From Streptomyces sp. WM4235 (GTDB lineage Bacteria; Actinomycetota; Actinomycetes; Streptomycetales; Streptomycetaceae), in the NCBI RefSeq assembly GCF_001279725.1, contig NZ_LGDE01000136.1:20665-84664 (forward strand): DNA of 64,000 nucleotides, given 5' to 3'. Shown one piece after another: positions 18,419 to 26,892 of this stretch. The notes under the pieces were generated by a model. It searched no databases and was not told the DNA's origin. It worked only from the letters and a program-made list of their open reading frames with translations. The stretch's first letter is position 1, and each line of letters starts with the position of its first letter. Made by a program: the position numbers and the translations under genes.

Positions 18419-19415
18419 CTGCGGGAACCTCGGGCTGGGATCGGGGGCGCGAGCGCCGATTGGCGAGGACGACGCCGGCGGTGATGAGGGGGACGCCGAC
18501 GAGCACGGCGAGCGTCGGCGACTCGTCGAGCAGGGGTATGGCGAGGAGGACCACGGCGACCGGGCTCAGACTCCCGACGACCGAACTGCGCTCCGCGCCC
18601 AGCGCCCGGATGGCGTACGCGTAGAGCAGGCCGGCGCACAGCCCGACCCCGAGCCCCTGCACCACGAGGAACAGCAGGATGTCGCCGCCCGTCGCCGAGG
18701 CCATGCCGGTGGGGAGCACGCCCGTGAGGACGAGGAGGCCCATCACCGTGACCGAGGGCAGGCACAGCAGCCCGATCGACCCGACCGGATCGAGATCGAC
18801 CTCCTTGAGGCCCACCGTGTACAGGGCCCACAGCCCGCTCGCCACCAGCAGCAGCCCCGAGCCGCTCAGCACGTCCGTGTTCAGCGGGACGACGTGGCGC
18901 CAGACGAGGGCCCCGACACCGGCGCCGATCAGCGCCAGTCCGGCCGCCTGGGTCCCCCGGGGCATCCCGCGCCCGCCGGCGACCATCAGCCCGGACACGA
19001 ACAGCGGGACCATGCCGGGGACGATCGACCCGACGAACGCCGCCGAGGTCAGCGAGCCGCCCTGCATGGCGGCGAGGAAGAACGGGACGCCCGCCCCGCA
19101 GACGATCTTCGCGGCGGCCGCCGGGCGCACGGCCGCGATCCGGGCGCGCCGCCGCCACAGCGCGGGCGCCAGGACCAGGACCGGGACGCCGAACCGCAGC
19201 AGGGCCGCGTCGGCGGGCAGCAGGGTCGAGGTGCTCAGGGCCCGGGCGCTGAGCGCGAAGGCGGCCCAGATCAGCACGGTCACCACCAGCGCCGCCGTGC
19301 CCCGCGCCTGTGGCGAGAGCCGGTGCGCGACGGACCCGCGCGGGGGGGCCGTCGCGGGCAGGACGCTCTGCGTGACCAAGGGTTCCTCCAGCATGAGGGG
19401 GCCGGAATCGGCCAC
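18411..19415 (-). CDS. EamA/DMT family exporter
   Basis: 334 aa, ten predicted spans in two EamA repeats, as in RhaT/YdcZ-type metabolite exporters. GTG 19415 is chosen because TAGCGT sits 6 nt upstream on the minus strand, giving a leaderless start; ATG 19394 (MLEEPLVTQS) is an alternative. DMT exporters with an adjacent Lrp/AsnC gene usually export amino acids. The gene is followed by the overlapping aminotransferase gene and shares a 90-bp divergent region with the Lrp gene. Confidence 0.88.
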   Translation of the reverse strand: MADSGPLMLEEPLVTQSVLPATAPPRGSVAHRLSPQARGTAALVVTVLIWAAFALSARALSTSTLLPADAALLRFGVPVLVLAPALWRRRARIAAVRPAAAAKIVCGAGVPFFLAAMQGGSLTSAAFVGSIVPGMVPLFVSGLMVAGGRGMPRGTQAAGLALIGAGVGALVWRHVVPLNTDVLSGSGLLLVASGLWALYTVGLKEVDLDPVGSIGLLCLPSVTVMGLLVLTGVLPTGMASATGGDILLFLVVQGLGVGLCAGLLYAYAIRALGAERSSVVGSLSPVAVVLLAIPLLDESPTLAVLVGVPLITAGVVLANRRSRPRSQPEVPADA

Positions 19416-19456
19416 CAGGCAACGCTAGAGCTTGAGCCGGGGCAGCCGATTGCCAC

Positions 19457-19488
19457 TTCTGCCTCCCAGGCATAGCTTTGGGGCAGAA
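19457..19488. promoter_or_regulatory. Inverted repeat, probable Lrp/AsnC operator
   Basis: TTCTGCC (19457-19463) and GGCAGAA (19482-19488) form a perfect 7-bp dyad 25 bp apart. Flanking TGCCA half-sites (19451-19455 and 19491-19495) extend the pattern. It lies between the divergent EamA and Lrp genes, the normal place for autoregulation and exporter control. Confidence 0.65.
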
Positions 19489-19505
19489 TCTGCCAAGGAG
19501 GGCCG

Positions 19506-19964
19506 ATGGACTCAGTCGATCTGCAAATCATTCGCGAATTGCAGGCCGATGGTCGCCTGTCCAACCAGGACCTGGCCGACCGCGTCCGACTCTCCCCCTC
19601 GCCGTGTCTGCGCCGGGTCCGCCGACTGGAGGAGGCCGGTCTCATCCGCGGCTACACGGCGATGGTCGACCAGGTCGGCTTCGGGCTCCCCATCACCGTC
19701 TTCGTCCGGATCCGGCTGGAACGCCACACGAGCGAGGCCGTCAGGATCTTCGAGGGGCACGTCGGCGGCATCGAGCACATCCAGGACTGCTACCTGATGG
19801 CGGGCAGCAGCGACTACCTGCTCAGGGTCGTGATCGAAAGCCTCCAGGCGTACGAGGCCCTGGTCCGCGACCGGATCCACGCCATCCCCGGCATCGCCTC
19901 CATCGAGTCGAGCTTCGCCTACGGCAGCGTGAAACAGTCCCGCACCTACCCCCGCCCCGCCTGA
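19506..19964 (+). CDS. Lrp/AsnC family transcriptional regulator
   Basis: 152 aa. The N-terminal HTH (residues 3-60) includes LQIIRELQADGRLSNQDLAD and LSPSPCLRRVRRLEEAG, followed by a RAM effector domain (about 70-145) with the typical VGGIEHIQDCYLMAGSSDY segment. ATG 19506 follows a strong AAGGAGGG ribosome site. Family members sense amino acids as octamers. Divergence from an EamA exporter and aminotransferase pair suggests it switches on export or conversion when an amino acid is in excess. Confidence 0.94.
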   Translation: MDSVDLQIIRELQADGRLSNQDLADRVRLSPSPCLRRVRRLEEAGLIRGYTAMVDQVGFGLPITVFVRIRLERHTSEAVRIFEGHVGGIEHIQDCYLMAGSSDYLLRVVIESLQAYEALVRDRIHAIPGIASIESSFAYGSVKQSRTYPRPA

Positions 19965-19968
19965 CCCC

Positions 19969-20005
19969 GGTCACGGACGCGACGCCGGGTCACGGACGCG
20001 ATACC
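19969..20005. repeat. 19-bp-period tandem duplication after the Lrp gene
   Basis: GGTCACGGACGCGACGCC (19969-19986) is repeated as GGTCACGGACGCGATACC (19988-20005). The copy starts 5 bp after the Lrp stop. The remaining gap to 20261 holds no gene; an AT-richer patch near 20101-20130 may contain the promoter of the FUSC gene. Confidence 0.7.
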
Positions 20006-20261
20006 GGGCCCTTGGTCCGCGCCGGCCCACATCCCGAGCCCGGAACAGGGCCAATGGCCCAGTCGACCGAGCCCGAGTTGAGCCAGTGGGCCCGGGGGTG
20101 GTTATCTGTGTCCTATCCATGTACTTACGGCGCCACGCAGCGCCGGACGGCGACGAGGCCGCTCCGGACCGTGGCGCCTTCGCCGTGCCCGCACACCGCC
20201 CACCACCCCCGGGCGGACGCAGGCCCGGCGCGCGTCGTATCGAGGGGGGCGGCACACCGCC

Positions 20262-21773
20262 GTGAAGAGGATGTTCGTGGCTCCGGACCCGGGGCGAATG
20301 AGACTCAGGAACGCGCTCCGCGCCGTGATCGGCATCGGCCTGGCCGTCGCCTCGGCCGAACTGGCCGGACTGTCCCTGACCGCCTCCATCACCGGCGGAC
20401 TGGCGGCCCTGCTGGCCCTGTTCACCGTCCTCGACGCCACCGTGCGCGCCCAGCGGGTGACCACGGCCCTGTTGCCCCTGGCGGGCTTCCCCGTACTGGC
20501 CCTCGCCACGACCCTGCACGGCATCACGCTCGCCCGCGACGCGGCGTTCCTCCTCGTCGTCCTCGCCGGGGTCTACGCCCGCCGCTGGGGTCCGCGCGGC
20601 CACGCCCTCGGCGTCTTCGCCTTCATGAGCTTCTTCACCACCCAGTTCCTGCACGCGGTCCCCGCCCAACTGCCCGAACTGTTCACCGCCGTCGGCCTGG
20701 CACTGCTCTCCGCCGGCGCCGTGCGCTTCGTCCTGTGGCCGATCGAGCGCCGCACACCGCCGCCCCCGACCCCGCCCGGCCTGCCCGGCACCGGCTTCGC
20801 GCGGACCACCACCCGACAGGCCCTCCAGGCCACCGCCGCCTGCGCCGTCGCGCTCAGCGTGGGCCAGGTGCTGTCCGAGGACCGCTGGTACTGGGCCGTC
20901 GGCACCGTCTGGTGGATCTTCGTGAACACGGCCTCGCGCGGCGAGACCCTGGTGCGCGGCTTCCGCCGGGTCCTCGGCACGGTCATCGGGATCGGCGTCG
21001 GCCTGCTCGTCGCCATCCCGCTGGACGGGGCGCCCGCGCCGACCGCCGCGCTGGTCGCCGTCTGCGTCTTCGGGATCTTCTACACGGCCCCCGTCTCGTA
21101 CAGCTGGATGATGTTCGCCGTGACGGTCATGGCCGGCCTGCTCTACGGTCTCCTCGGCGTCCTGGACCCGGGCCTGCTCGTGCTGCGCTTCCAGGAAACG
21201 GCCGTCGGCGCGGTCTGCGCGGCGCTCGCCGTGATCCTCGTCCTGCCCGTCACCACGCACGCGACGAACGACGCCTGGATCCAGCGCGCCCTGCTCTGCG
21301 TCCGCACGTGCACGGCCGAGGCCGCCGCCCGACTGGCCGGCTCACCGGTCGCCGACCCGGCCCCGCACGCCGCCGAGCTGGAACTGCTGCTGGGCCGGGT
21401 ACGGCTCTCCCTCGCCCCGCTCGTCCACCCGCTCAGCCCGTACGCGGCCCGCAAGGCACGGGCACGCCACGTGCTGTCCCTCCTCGACGAGTGCGCCGTC
21501 GAGGTGCGGGGGCTGGTCACCGTGGCCGCCGACCCGGACGCCGGCCACGACGCCCGGCTCGCGGCGGCCTGCCGGCGCGTGGAGACCGCCGTCGAGGCGC
21601 TGATCTCGCCCGGGACACCTGCCGACGCCGACGGCCGACCGGCCGCGGGACTGATCCCCGAGCAGCGCGCCGGCGAACACGCGCTGGCCCACCTGCACGG
21701 CCTGGAGCGGCTCCTGACCCAGCTCGACGCCCCGTTGCGCACGCCCGCGCGCGGCTCCCTGGTCAGCGCCTGA
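20262..21773 (+). CDS. FUSC family membrane protein, short form
   Basis: 503 aa from GTG 20262 with a G-rich ribosome site (GAGGGGGG); ATG 20271 or 20298 are possible. Hydrophobic spans cluster at about residues 15-150 and 190-330. The sequence SVGQVLSEDRWYWAVGTVWWIF marks the second FUSC_2 membrane block. The C-terminal 170 residues are soluble, helical and Ala/Leu-rich. It is unrelated at sequence level to the larger FUSC protein at 10349-12436 except for fold. Export of aromatic or other organic acids is the family expectation. Confidence 0.83.
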   Translation: MKRMFVAPDPGRMRLRNALRAVIGIGLAVASAELAGLSLTASITGGLAALLALFTVLDATVRAQRVTTALLPLAGFPVLALATTLHGITLARDAAFLLVVLAGVYARRWGPRGHALGVFAFMSFFTTQFLHAVPAQLPELFTAVGLALLSAGAVRFVLWPIERRTPPPPTPPGLPGTGFARTTTRQALQATAACAVALSVGQVLSEDRWYWAVGTVWWIFVNTASRGETLVRGFRRVLGTVIGIGVGLLVAIPLDGAPAPTAALVAVCVFGIFYTAPVSYSWMMFAVTVMAGLLYGLLGVLDPGLLVLRFQETAVGAVCAALAVILVLPVTTHATNDAWIQRALLCVRTCTAEAAARLAGSPVADPAPHAAELELLLGRVRLSLAPLVHPLSPYAARKARARHVLSLLDECAVEVRGLVTVAADPDAGHDARLAAACRRVETAVEALISPGTPADADGRPAAGLIPEQRAGEHALAHLHGLERLLTQLDAPLRTPARGSLVSA

Positions 21774-21795
21774 GCGAGACCGGTCGGGCCGCCCC

Positions 21796-23058
21796 TCAGG
21801 CGCGCCCGGCCGGATCCTGGTTCTGCTCCGGCACGCCCTCGGACACGCCCTCCGGCGACTTCGCCGGCGCGGGCACCGCGGCCAACAGCGGCCCCGGCGG
21901 GACCCGCCGCCCGGTCAGGTACACCGCCAACGGCTCCGTGTAGCGGGCGGTCAGCGGTCCCACGATCACCAGGATCAGCACGTACGCGGTCGCCAACGGC
22001 CCGAGGGCCGGCTCGATGCCCGCGGTGACCGCCAGCCCGGCGATCACGATGGAGAACTCCCCGCGCGCCACCAGGGTGCCGCCCGCCCGCCAACGCCCCT
22101 TGACGCCGACCCCGGCCCGCCGCGCGGCCCAGTGGCCGGTGGCGACCTTCGTGCAGGCGGTGACGAGCGCGAGCGCGAGGGCGGGCAGGATCACCGGCGG
22201 AATGCTGGCCGGATCCGTGTGCAGGCCGAAGAAGACGAAGAACACCGCGGCGAACAGGTCCCGCAGCGGACTCAGCAGCGTGTGCGTGCCCTCGGCGACC
22301 TCCCCGGACAGCGCGATGCCGACGAGGAACGCGCCGACGGCCGCCGAGACCTGGAGCTGCTGGGCGACGCCCGCGACGAGCAGGGTCAGTCCGAGCACCA
22401 CCAGGAGCAGCTTCTCCGGGTCGTCGCTGGAGACGAAGCGGGAGATCACCCGCCCGTACCGGACGGCGACGAACAGGACCGCCCCGGCGACACCGAGCGC
22501 GATGGCCAGGGTCAGACTGCCCGCCGCGAGACTCACCCCCGCCAACAGCGCCGTGACGATCGGCAGGTACACGGCCATGGCCAGGTCCTCCAGCACCAGG
22601 ATGCTGAGGATGACCGGCGTCTCCCGGTTGCCGAGGCGTCCGAGGTCGCCCATCACCTTGGCGATGACACCGGAGGAGGAGATCCAGGTGACCCCGGCCA
22701 GGACGACGGCCGCGACCGGCCCCCAGCCCATGAGCAGCGCCGCGACCGCGCCGGGCACCGCGTTGAGGCCGAAGTCGACCAGCCCCGCCGGGTACTGGGT
22801 CTTGAGGTTGGAGACGAGATCGCTGGCGGTGTACTCCAGGCCCAGCATCAGCAGGAGCAGGATGACGCCGATCTCGGCGCCGATCGCCACGAACTCCTCG
22901 CTGGCGCCGAGGGGCAGCAGCCCGCCGTTGCCGAACGCGAGCCCCGCCAGCAGGTAGAGGGGGATGGGGGAGAACTTGAGGCGCCCCGCGACCCGGCCGA
23001 GCAGGCCCAGGCCGAGGATGATCGCGCCGAATTCGATGAGGAAGACAGCGGAGTGCAC
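21796..23058 (-). CDS. khtU: Monovalent cation/proton antiporter, KhtU/Kef (CPA2) type
   Basis: 420 aa with about 12 spans. It starts with a hydrophobic helix and IPLYLLAGLAFGNGG. CPA2 landmarks are WISSSGVIAKVMGDLG in the broken helix region and LEDLAMAVYLPI, which carries the conserved acidic residue of the ion site. It should exchange K+ (or Na+) for H+ across the cytoplasmic membrane. The gene starts 4 bp after the stop of the small regulatory gene, which matches the KhtTU arrangement. The C-terminal tail lacks a TrkA-N domain, so gating would rely on the KhtT partner. The symbol is by family and context. Confidence 0.9.
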   Translation of the reverse strand: MHSAVFLIEFGAIILGLGLLGRVAGRLKFSPIPLYLLAGLAFGNGGLLPLGASEEFVAIGAEIGVILLLLMLGLEYTASDLVSNLKTQYPAGLVDFGLNAVPGAVAALLMGWGPVAAVVLAGVTWISSSGVIAKVMGDLGRLGNRETPVILSILVLEDLAMAVYLPIVTALLAGVSLAAGSLTLAIALGVAGAVLFVAVRYGRVISRFVSSDDPEKLLLVVLGLTLLVAGVAQQLQVSAAVGAFLVGIALSGEVAEGTHTLLSPLRDLFAAVFFVFFGLHTDPASIPPVILPALALALVTACTKVATGHWAARRAGVGVKGRWRAGGTLVARGEFSIVIAGLAVTAGIEPALGPLATAYVLILVIVGPLTARYTEPLAVYLTGRRVPPGPLLAAVPAPAKSPEGVSEGVPEQNQDPAGRA

Positions 23059-23062
23059 GGCC

Positions 23063-23533
23063 TCACTCCCGTCCGAGTATCGCGGCGGCCGCCTCGACGC
23101 CCTCGCGGGTGCCGATGACGATGAGCGTGTCCCCGCCGGCCAGGCGGAAGTCCGGCGCGGGGGAGGGGCGGGCCTCGGCGCGGCGCAGTACGGCGACCAC
23201 CGAGACGCCGGTCTCGGTCCGCATCCGGGTCTCGCCCAGAACGCGGCCGTTCCAGTGGGAGTGCGCCGACAGCTCGATCCGTTCGGCCACCAGCCCCAGA
23301 TCGGTGGTGTGCAGGACGTTCGGACTGTGGTGCGCCGGCATGAGCGCGTCGATCAGCGACGCCGTCTCCGGCCCGGTCAGGTGCAGCGACTGGGCGCAGG
23401 CGTCGGGGTCGTCGGCCCGGTACACGTTCACCGTGCGGGTGCCGTCCCGGTGCGCGATCACCGACAGGTGGCGGTGTTCGCGCGTGGTGAGGTCGTACTG
23501 GACCCCGATGCCGGGCAGCGGTGTCGTACTCAT
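23063..23533 (-). CDS. khtT: Antiporter regulatory subunit with TrkA-C domain, KhtT type
   Basis: 156 aa from ATG 23533. The N-terminal half (TREHRHLSVIAHRDGTRTVN) is the KhtT-specific domain and the C-terminal half is a TrkA-C (RCK-C) fold with SHWNGRVLGETRMRTETGVSVVAVLRR and GGDTLIVIGTREGV. Bacterial KhtT binds c-di-AMP and shuts or opens the antiporter; the Streptomyces CpeA protein shows the same principle. It precedes khtU by 4 bp in one operon. The soluble dimer would sit on the cytoplasmic face of KhtU. Confidence 0.9.
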   Translation of the reverse strand: MSTTPLPGIGVQYDLTTREHRHLSVIAHRDGTRTVNVYRADDPDACAQSLHLTGPETASLIDALMPAHHSPNVLHTTDLGLVAERIELSAHSHWNGRVLGETRMRTETGVSVVAVLRRAEARPSPAPDFRLAGGDTLIVIGTREGVEAAAAILGRE

Positions 23534-23843
23534 CCGTGGAGCAGGCACAGCCCGTCCCCCCTTGATCCATCCGTGGTTTCCGTACGGCGCCGCAGGCGTG
23601 TTCGGGCAGGTCACGGGCCTCGGCGCGGGCCCATGCTGCCACTTTCCGAAGGCGCGTGAAATGGGTGTCGGCACGGATGGACAGGACGGGTCCGCAGCGG
23701 TGAGGGTGGGGCGGGGAAGTGGATCCCGCCGCGGGGGGGGGCCGGGACGAGGCTCGGGCCGGACCCGGTCGGCGGCCGATGCGGGTGGTGGAGGCGGGGA
23801 CGGCGATAGTGGGACGGACGTTCGACGAGAGAGGCGCGCTCCC
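23534..23843. other. Gene-free divergent region between khtT and the sensor kinase
   Basis: This 310-bp gap contains no supported gene. A very G-rich stretch at about 23701-23780 and an AT-richer patch near the khtT start are the only visible features. I see no convincing riboswitch or operator. Promoters for both divergent operons must be here. Confidence 0.6.
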
Positions 23844-24827
23844 ATGTCGCTGTACTGGCGGATCTTCCTGTTGAACGCCGCCGTGCTCGTCGTGGCCGTG
23901 CTGCTGCTCTTCGGTCCGGTCACCGTCTCGACCCCGGTCCTCTTCGGGGAAGCGCTCGTCCTGCTCTGCGGACTGGTGGCCATGCTCGTCGCCAACGCCG
24001 TTCTCCTGCGGATCGGACTCGCCCCGCTGCAACGCCTCACCCGGGCCATGGCCACGGCGGACCTGCTGCGTCCCGGTCGGCGTCCCCGGGTCACGGGCCG
24101 CGGCGAGATCGCCGAGCTGACCGAGACGTTCAACAGCATGCTGGACCGGCTGGAGACCGAGCGGGCCACCAGCAGCGGCCGTGTCCTGTCGGCCCTGGAG
24201 GCGGAGCGCCACCGCATCGCGCGCGAACTCCACGACGAGGTCGGCCAGACCCTCACCGCCGTGCTCCTCCAGCTCAAGCACGCCGCCGACCGGGTACCCG
24301 AACCCGTGCGCGCCGACCTGCGCCAGGCCCAGGAGACCACCCGCGCCGGTCTCGACGAGATCGGGCGCATCGCCCGACGCCTGCGCCCGGGCGTCCTGGA
24401 GGAACTGGGCCTGCACAGCGCGCTCCGGTCGCTGGTCGCCGAATTCACCACCCCGCGCCTCGGCGTGAGCGCGCACATCACCCCGGGACTGCCGGCCCTG
24501 ACGCCCGCCACCGAACTCGTCCTGTACCGCGTCGCCCAGGAGGGCCTGACGAACGCCGCCCGGCACGCGGGCGCCACCCGCGTCGCACTGCACCTGCGCC
24601 CGCGACCCGGCGGCGGCGTGGTGCTGCTGGTCCACGACGACGGCCGGGGCGTGGGTGCCGCGCCGGAGGGCGCCGGCATCCAGGGCATGCGCGAGCGCGC
24701 CCTGCTGATCGGCGCCGAACTGTCCATCGCCCCCGGAGCCGCCGGCGGCACCGACGTACGCCTCACGGTCGCCCCCACCGACACCGCCGCCCACACCCAC
24801 ACCGACACCGGGGAGAACGCCCGATGA
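23844..24827 (+). CDS. Sensor histidine kinase, NarL-partner (HisKA_3) family
   Basis: 327 aa from ATG 23844. Two spans (about residues 6-28 and 34-56) with almost no extracytoplasmic loop are followed by a HAMP-like linker, a HisKA_3 dimerisation helix with phospho-acceptor H130 in RIARELHDEVGQ, and an HATPase with an N box (QEGLTNAARHAG) and G box (DDGRGVGAAPEGAGIQGMRE). The near absence of an external domain implies sensing within the membrane or from the cytoplasm. Its stop overlaps the regulator start by ATGA. The next gene downstream encodes nitric oxide synthase, so a role in redox or gas signalling is plausible but inferred. Confidence 0.92.
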   Translation: MSLYWRIFLLNAAVLVVAVLLLFGPVTVSTPVLFGEALVLLCGLVAMLVANAVLLRIGLAPLQRLTRAMATADLLRPGRRPRVTGRGEIAELTETFNSMLDRLETERATSSGRVLSALEAERHRIARELHDEVGQTLTAVLLQLKHAADRVPEPVRADLRQAQETTRAGLDEIGRIARRLRPGVLEELGLHSALRSLVAEFTTPRLGVSAHITPGLPALTPATELVLYRVAQEGLTNAARHAGATRVALHLRPRPGGGVVLLVHDDGRGVGAAPEGAGIQGMRERALLIGAELSIAPGAAGGTDVRLTVAPTDTAAHTHTDTGENAR

Positions 24828-25477
24828 CCGCACCGGCCCGGATCCTGCTCGCCGACGACCACGCCCTCGTGCGGGGCGGCGTACGGCTCATCCTGGACGC
24901 CGAACCCGACCTCACCGTCGTGGCCGAGGCGGCCGACGGGGCCGAGGCCGTCGCCCTGGCCCGCACCACCGACGTGGACCTGGCCATCCTCGACATCGCC
25001 ATGCCCCGACAGACGGGTCTACAGGCCGCCCGGGAGCTCGCCCGCCTCCGGCCGGGGCTGCGGATCCTGATGCTCACCATGTACGACAACGAGCAGTACT
25101 TCTTCGAAGCCCTGCGGGCCGGCGCGGGCGGGTACGTCCTGAAGTCCGTCGCCGACCGCGACCTCGTTGAAGCCTGCCGGGCCGTCCTGCGCGACGAACC
25201 GTTCATCTACCCCGGCGCCGAGACCGCCCTCATCCGCAGCTGGCTCGACCGCGCCCGCCAAGGCGACCCGCTCCCGGCCCGGCCCATCACCGAACGCGAG
25301 GAGGAGATCCTCAAGCTCGTCGCGGAGGGCCACACCTCGAAGGAGATCGGGGACCTGCTCGTGATCAGCGCCAAGACCGTGGAACGACACCGGGCCAACC
25401 TCCTCCAGAAGCTGGGCCTGCGCGACCGCCTCGAACTCACCCGCTACGCCATCCGCGTCGGCCTCATCGAGCCCTGA
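24824..25477 (+). CDS. NarL/FixJ family response regulator
   Basis: 217 aa. The receiver domain has D13/D12 acidic pair, phospho-acceptor D57 (LAILDIAMP), T85 and K107 (YVLKSV). The C-terminal LuxR-type HTH (about 155-215) reads ITEREEEILKLVAEGHTSKE and ISAKTVERHRANLLQKLG. It overlaps the kinase gene by 4 bp and forms the cognate pair. A 220-bp gap follows before the nitric oxide synthase gene, long enough to hold a separately controlled promoter. Confidence 0.95.
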   Translation: MTAPARILLADDHALVRGGVRLILDAEPDLTVVAEAADGAEAVALARTTDVDLAILDIAMPRQTGLQAARELARLRPGLRILMLTMYDNEQYFFEALRAGAGGYVLKSVADRDLVEACRAVLRDEPFIYPGAETALIRSWLDRARQGDPLPARPITEREEEILKLVAEGHTSKEIGDLLVISAKTVERHRANLLQKLGLRDRLELTRYAIRVGLIEP

Positions 25478-25564
25478 TCCCCGCCGCCGAACACGCACAA
25501 CTCGGCCAACCGGGGCGGATGTTACTCCGCTCCCGGAGCTTCTCGGGGCTCCTCCCGCCAAGAC

Positions 25565-25578
25565 CACTCGGACGAGTG
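25565..25578. promoter_or_regulatory. Palindrome upstream of nitric oxide synthase gene
   Basis: CACTCG-GA-CGAGTG is a perfect 6-2-6 palindrome 120 bp before the nos start, in the gap after the response regulator gene. It may be a regulator site or a small hairpin; a second imperfect hairpin (GGAGC...GGCTCC) lies just before it. Confidence 0.4.
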
Positions 25579-25697
25579 TTCCCCTGGCAAGGGTCGCCTG
25601 CCGCTGACCTGCGGCATGTACAACGGGTGATCGGAGAATGCACGTTCATCCGGCACGTACCGGGTGGATCTGGTCGAACGGGGGGTAACGGCCCGGA

Positions 25698-26837
25698 ATG
25701 GAAATTCTTCACCAGCGCTCCGACACCGCTCAGGTGTGGGAAGCGGCCGAGGAGTTCATCCGACTCTTCCACCGGGAGAATCCGGAAGCCGGTGATCCGC
25801 GTGCTCGACTCGCCGCCGTACGGGCCGAACTCGCGGGCACCGGAACCTACCGACACACCCCTGAGGAACTGGTGCACGGCGCCCGCGTCGCCTGGCGCAA
25901 CAGCAACCGCTGCATAGGCAGGCTCTACTGGAACTCGCTGCGGGTCCGCGACCGCCGCGAACTGACCGAGGCCGACGGCATCGCCGAGGAGTGCTTCGCC
26001 CACCTGCGCGAGGCCACCAACGGCGGCCGGGTCCGGCCCACCATCACCGTCTTCGCCCCGGACGCCCCGGGCCACCCCGGCCCGCTGATCTGGAGCGAGC
26101 AACTGGTCCGGTACGCCGGGTACGGAGACCATCCCTCCATCACCGTCGGCGACGCCCGCAACGGCCCGCTCACCGGCGCACTGCTGGGCCTCGGTTGGCC
26201 CGGCGGACCCGGCACCCCCTTCGACCTCCTCCCGCTCGTGGTCCAGGGCGTGGACGACAAGCCGCGCTGGTTCGAGACGCCCGCCGACGCGGTGTTGGAG
26301 GTCCCGATCCGTCACCCCGACGCCGCCGACGACTGGGCGGACTGGGGACTTCGCTGGCACGCGGTCCCGGCCATCTCCAACATGTGCCTGGAGGTCGGCG
26401 GCATCCACTACCCGGCGGCGCCGTTCAACGGCTGGTACATGGGCACCGAGATAGGAGCCCGCAACCTGGCCGACACCGACCGGTACAACCTCCTCCCCGC
26501 GGTCGCCCGCCGGCTGGGCCTCGACCTGTCCACCGACCGTTCCCTCTGGAAGGACCGCGCCCTGGTCGAGCTGAACCGGGCCGTACTGGACTCCTTCGAC
26601 CGGGTCGGAGTGACCATCGCCGACCACCACACCGAGTCCCGGCGCTTCCTGTCCCACCTGGAGCGGGAGGAGCGCAAGGGTCGTGCGGTCGGGGCGGACT
26701 GGTCCTGGATCGTGCCGCCGATCTCCGGTTCCGCGACCCCGGTGTTCCACCGCACGTACGAGGACCGGGCCAGCGCGACGGCCTACGTTCACCACCGCGG
26801 CGCGCAAGAAAGGGCCCAAGGGCGGGATTTGGTCTAG
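25698..26837 (+). CDS. nos: Nitric oxide synthase oxygenase domain protein
   Basis: 379 aa, the size of bacterial oxygenase-only NOS. The haem thiolate ligand is C72 in RVAWRNSNRCIGRLYW, the strongest signature of the family. E251 in GWYMGTEIGARN binds the arginine guanidinium in known structures. The enzyme makes NO and citrulline from arginine using tetrahydrobiopterin or a related cofactor and borrowed electrons; no reductase domain is fused, so a cellular flavoprotein must supply them. In Streptomyces NOS supports nitration of phytotoxins (TxtD) and stress or developmental signalling. No nitrating P450 is nearby, so signalling or protection is more likely here. It follows a NarL-type two-component pair. 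Confidence 0.95.
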   Translation: MEILHQRSDTAQVWEAAEEFIRLFHRENPEAGDPRARLAAVRAELAGTGTYRHTPEELVHGARVAWRNSNRCIGRLYWNSLRVRDRRELTEADGIAEECFAHLREATNGGRVRPTITVFAPDAPGHPGPLIWSEQLVRYAGYGDHPSITVGDARNGPLTGALLGLGWPGGPGTPFDLLPLVVQGVDDKPRWFETPADAVLEVPIRHPDAADDWADWGLRWHAVPAISNMCLEVGGIHYPAAPFNGWYMGTEIGARNLADTDRYNLLPAVARRLGLDLSTDRSLWKDRALVELNRAVLDSFDRVGVTIADHHTESRRFLSHLEREERKGRAVGADWSWIVPPISGSATPVFHRTYEDRASATAYVHHRGAQERAQGRDLV

Positions 26838-26892
26838 ACCTTCTGTTACCGTCGGCTCCGAACGGATCCGGAACGGCGGAATTGAGGTACCT

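Noticed and set aside
23534..23843. A c-di-AMP (ydaO-type) riboswitch before khtT
   Set aside because: I could not find the paired helices or conserved boxes by eye; the gap shows only G-rich and AT-richer patches. A covariance-model search would settle it.
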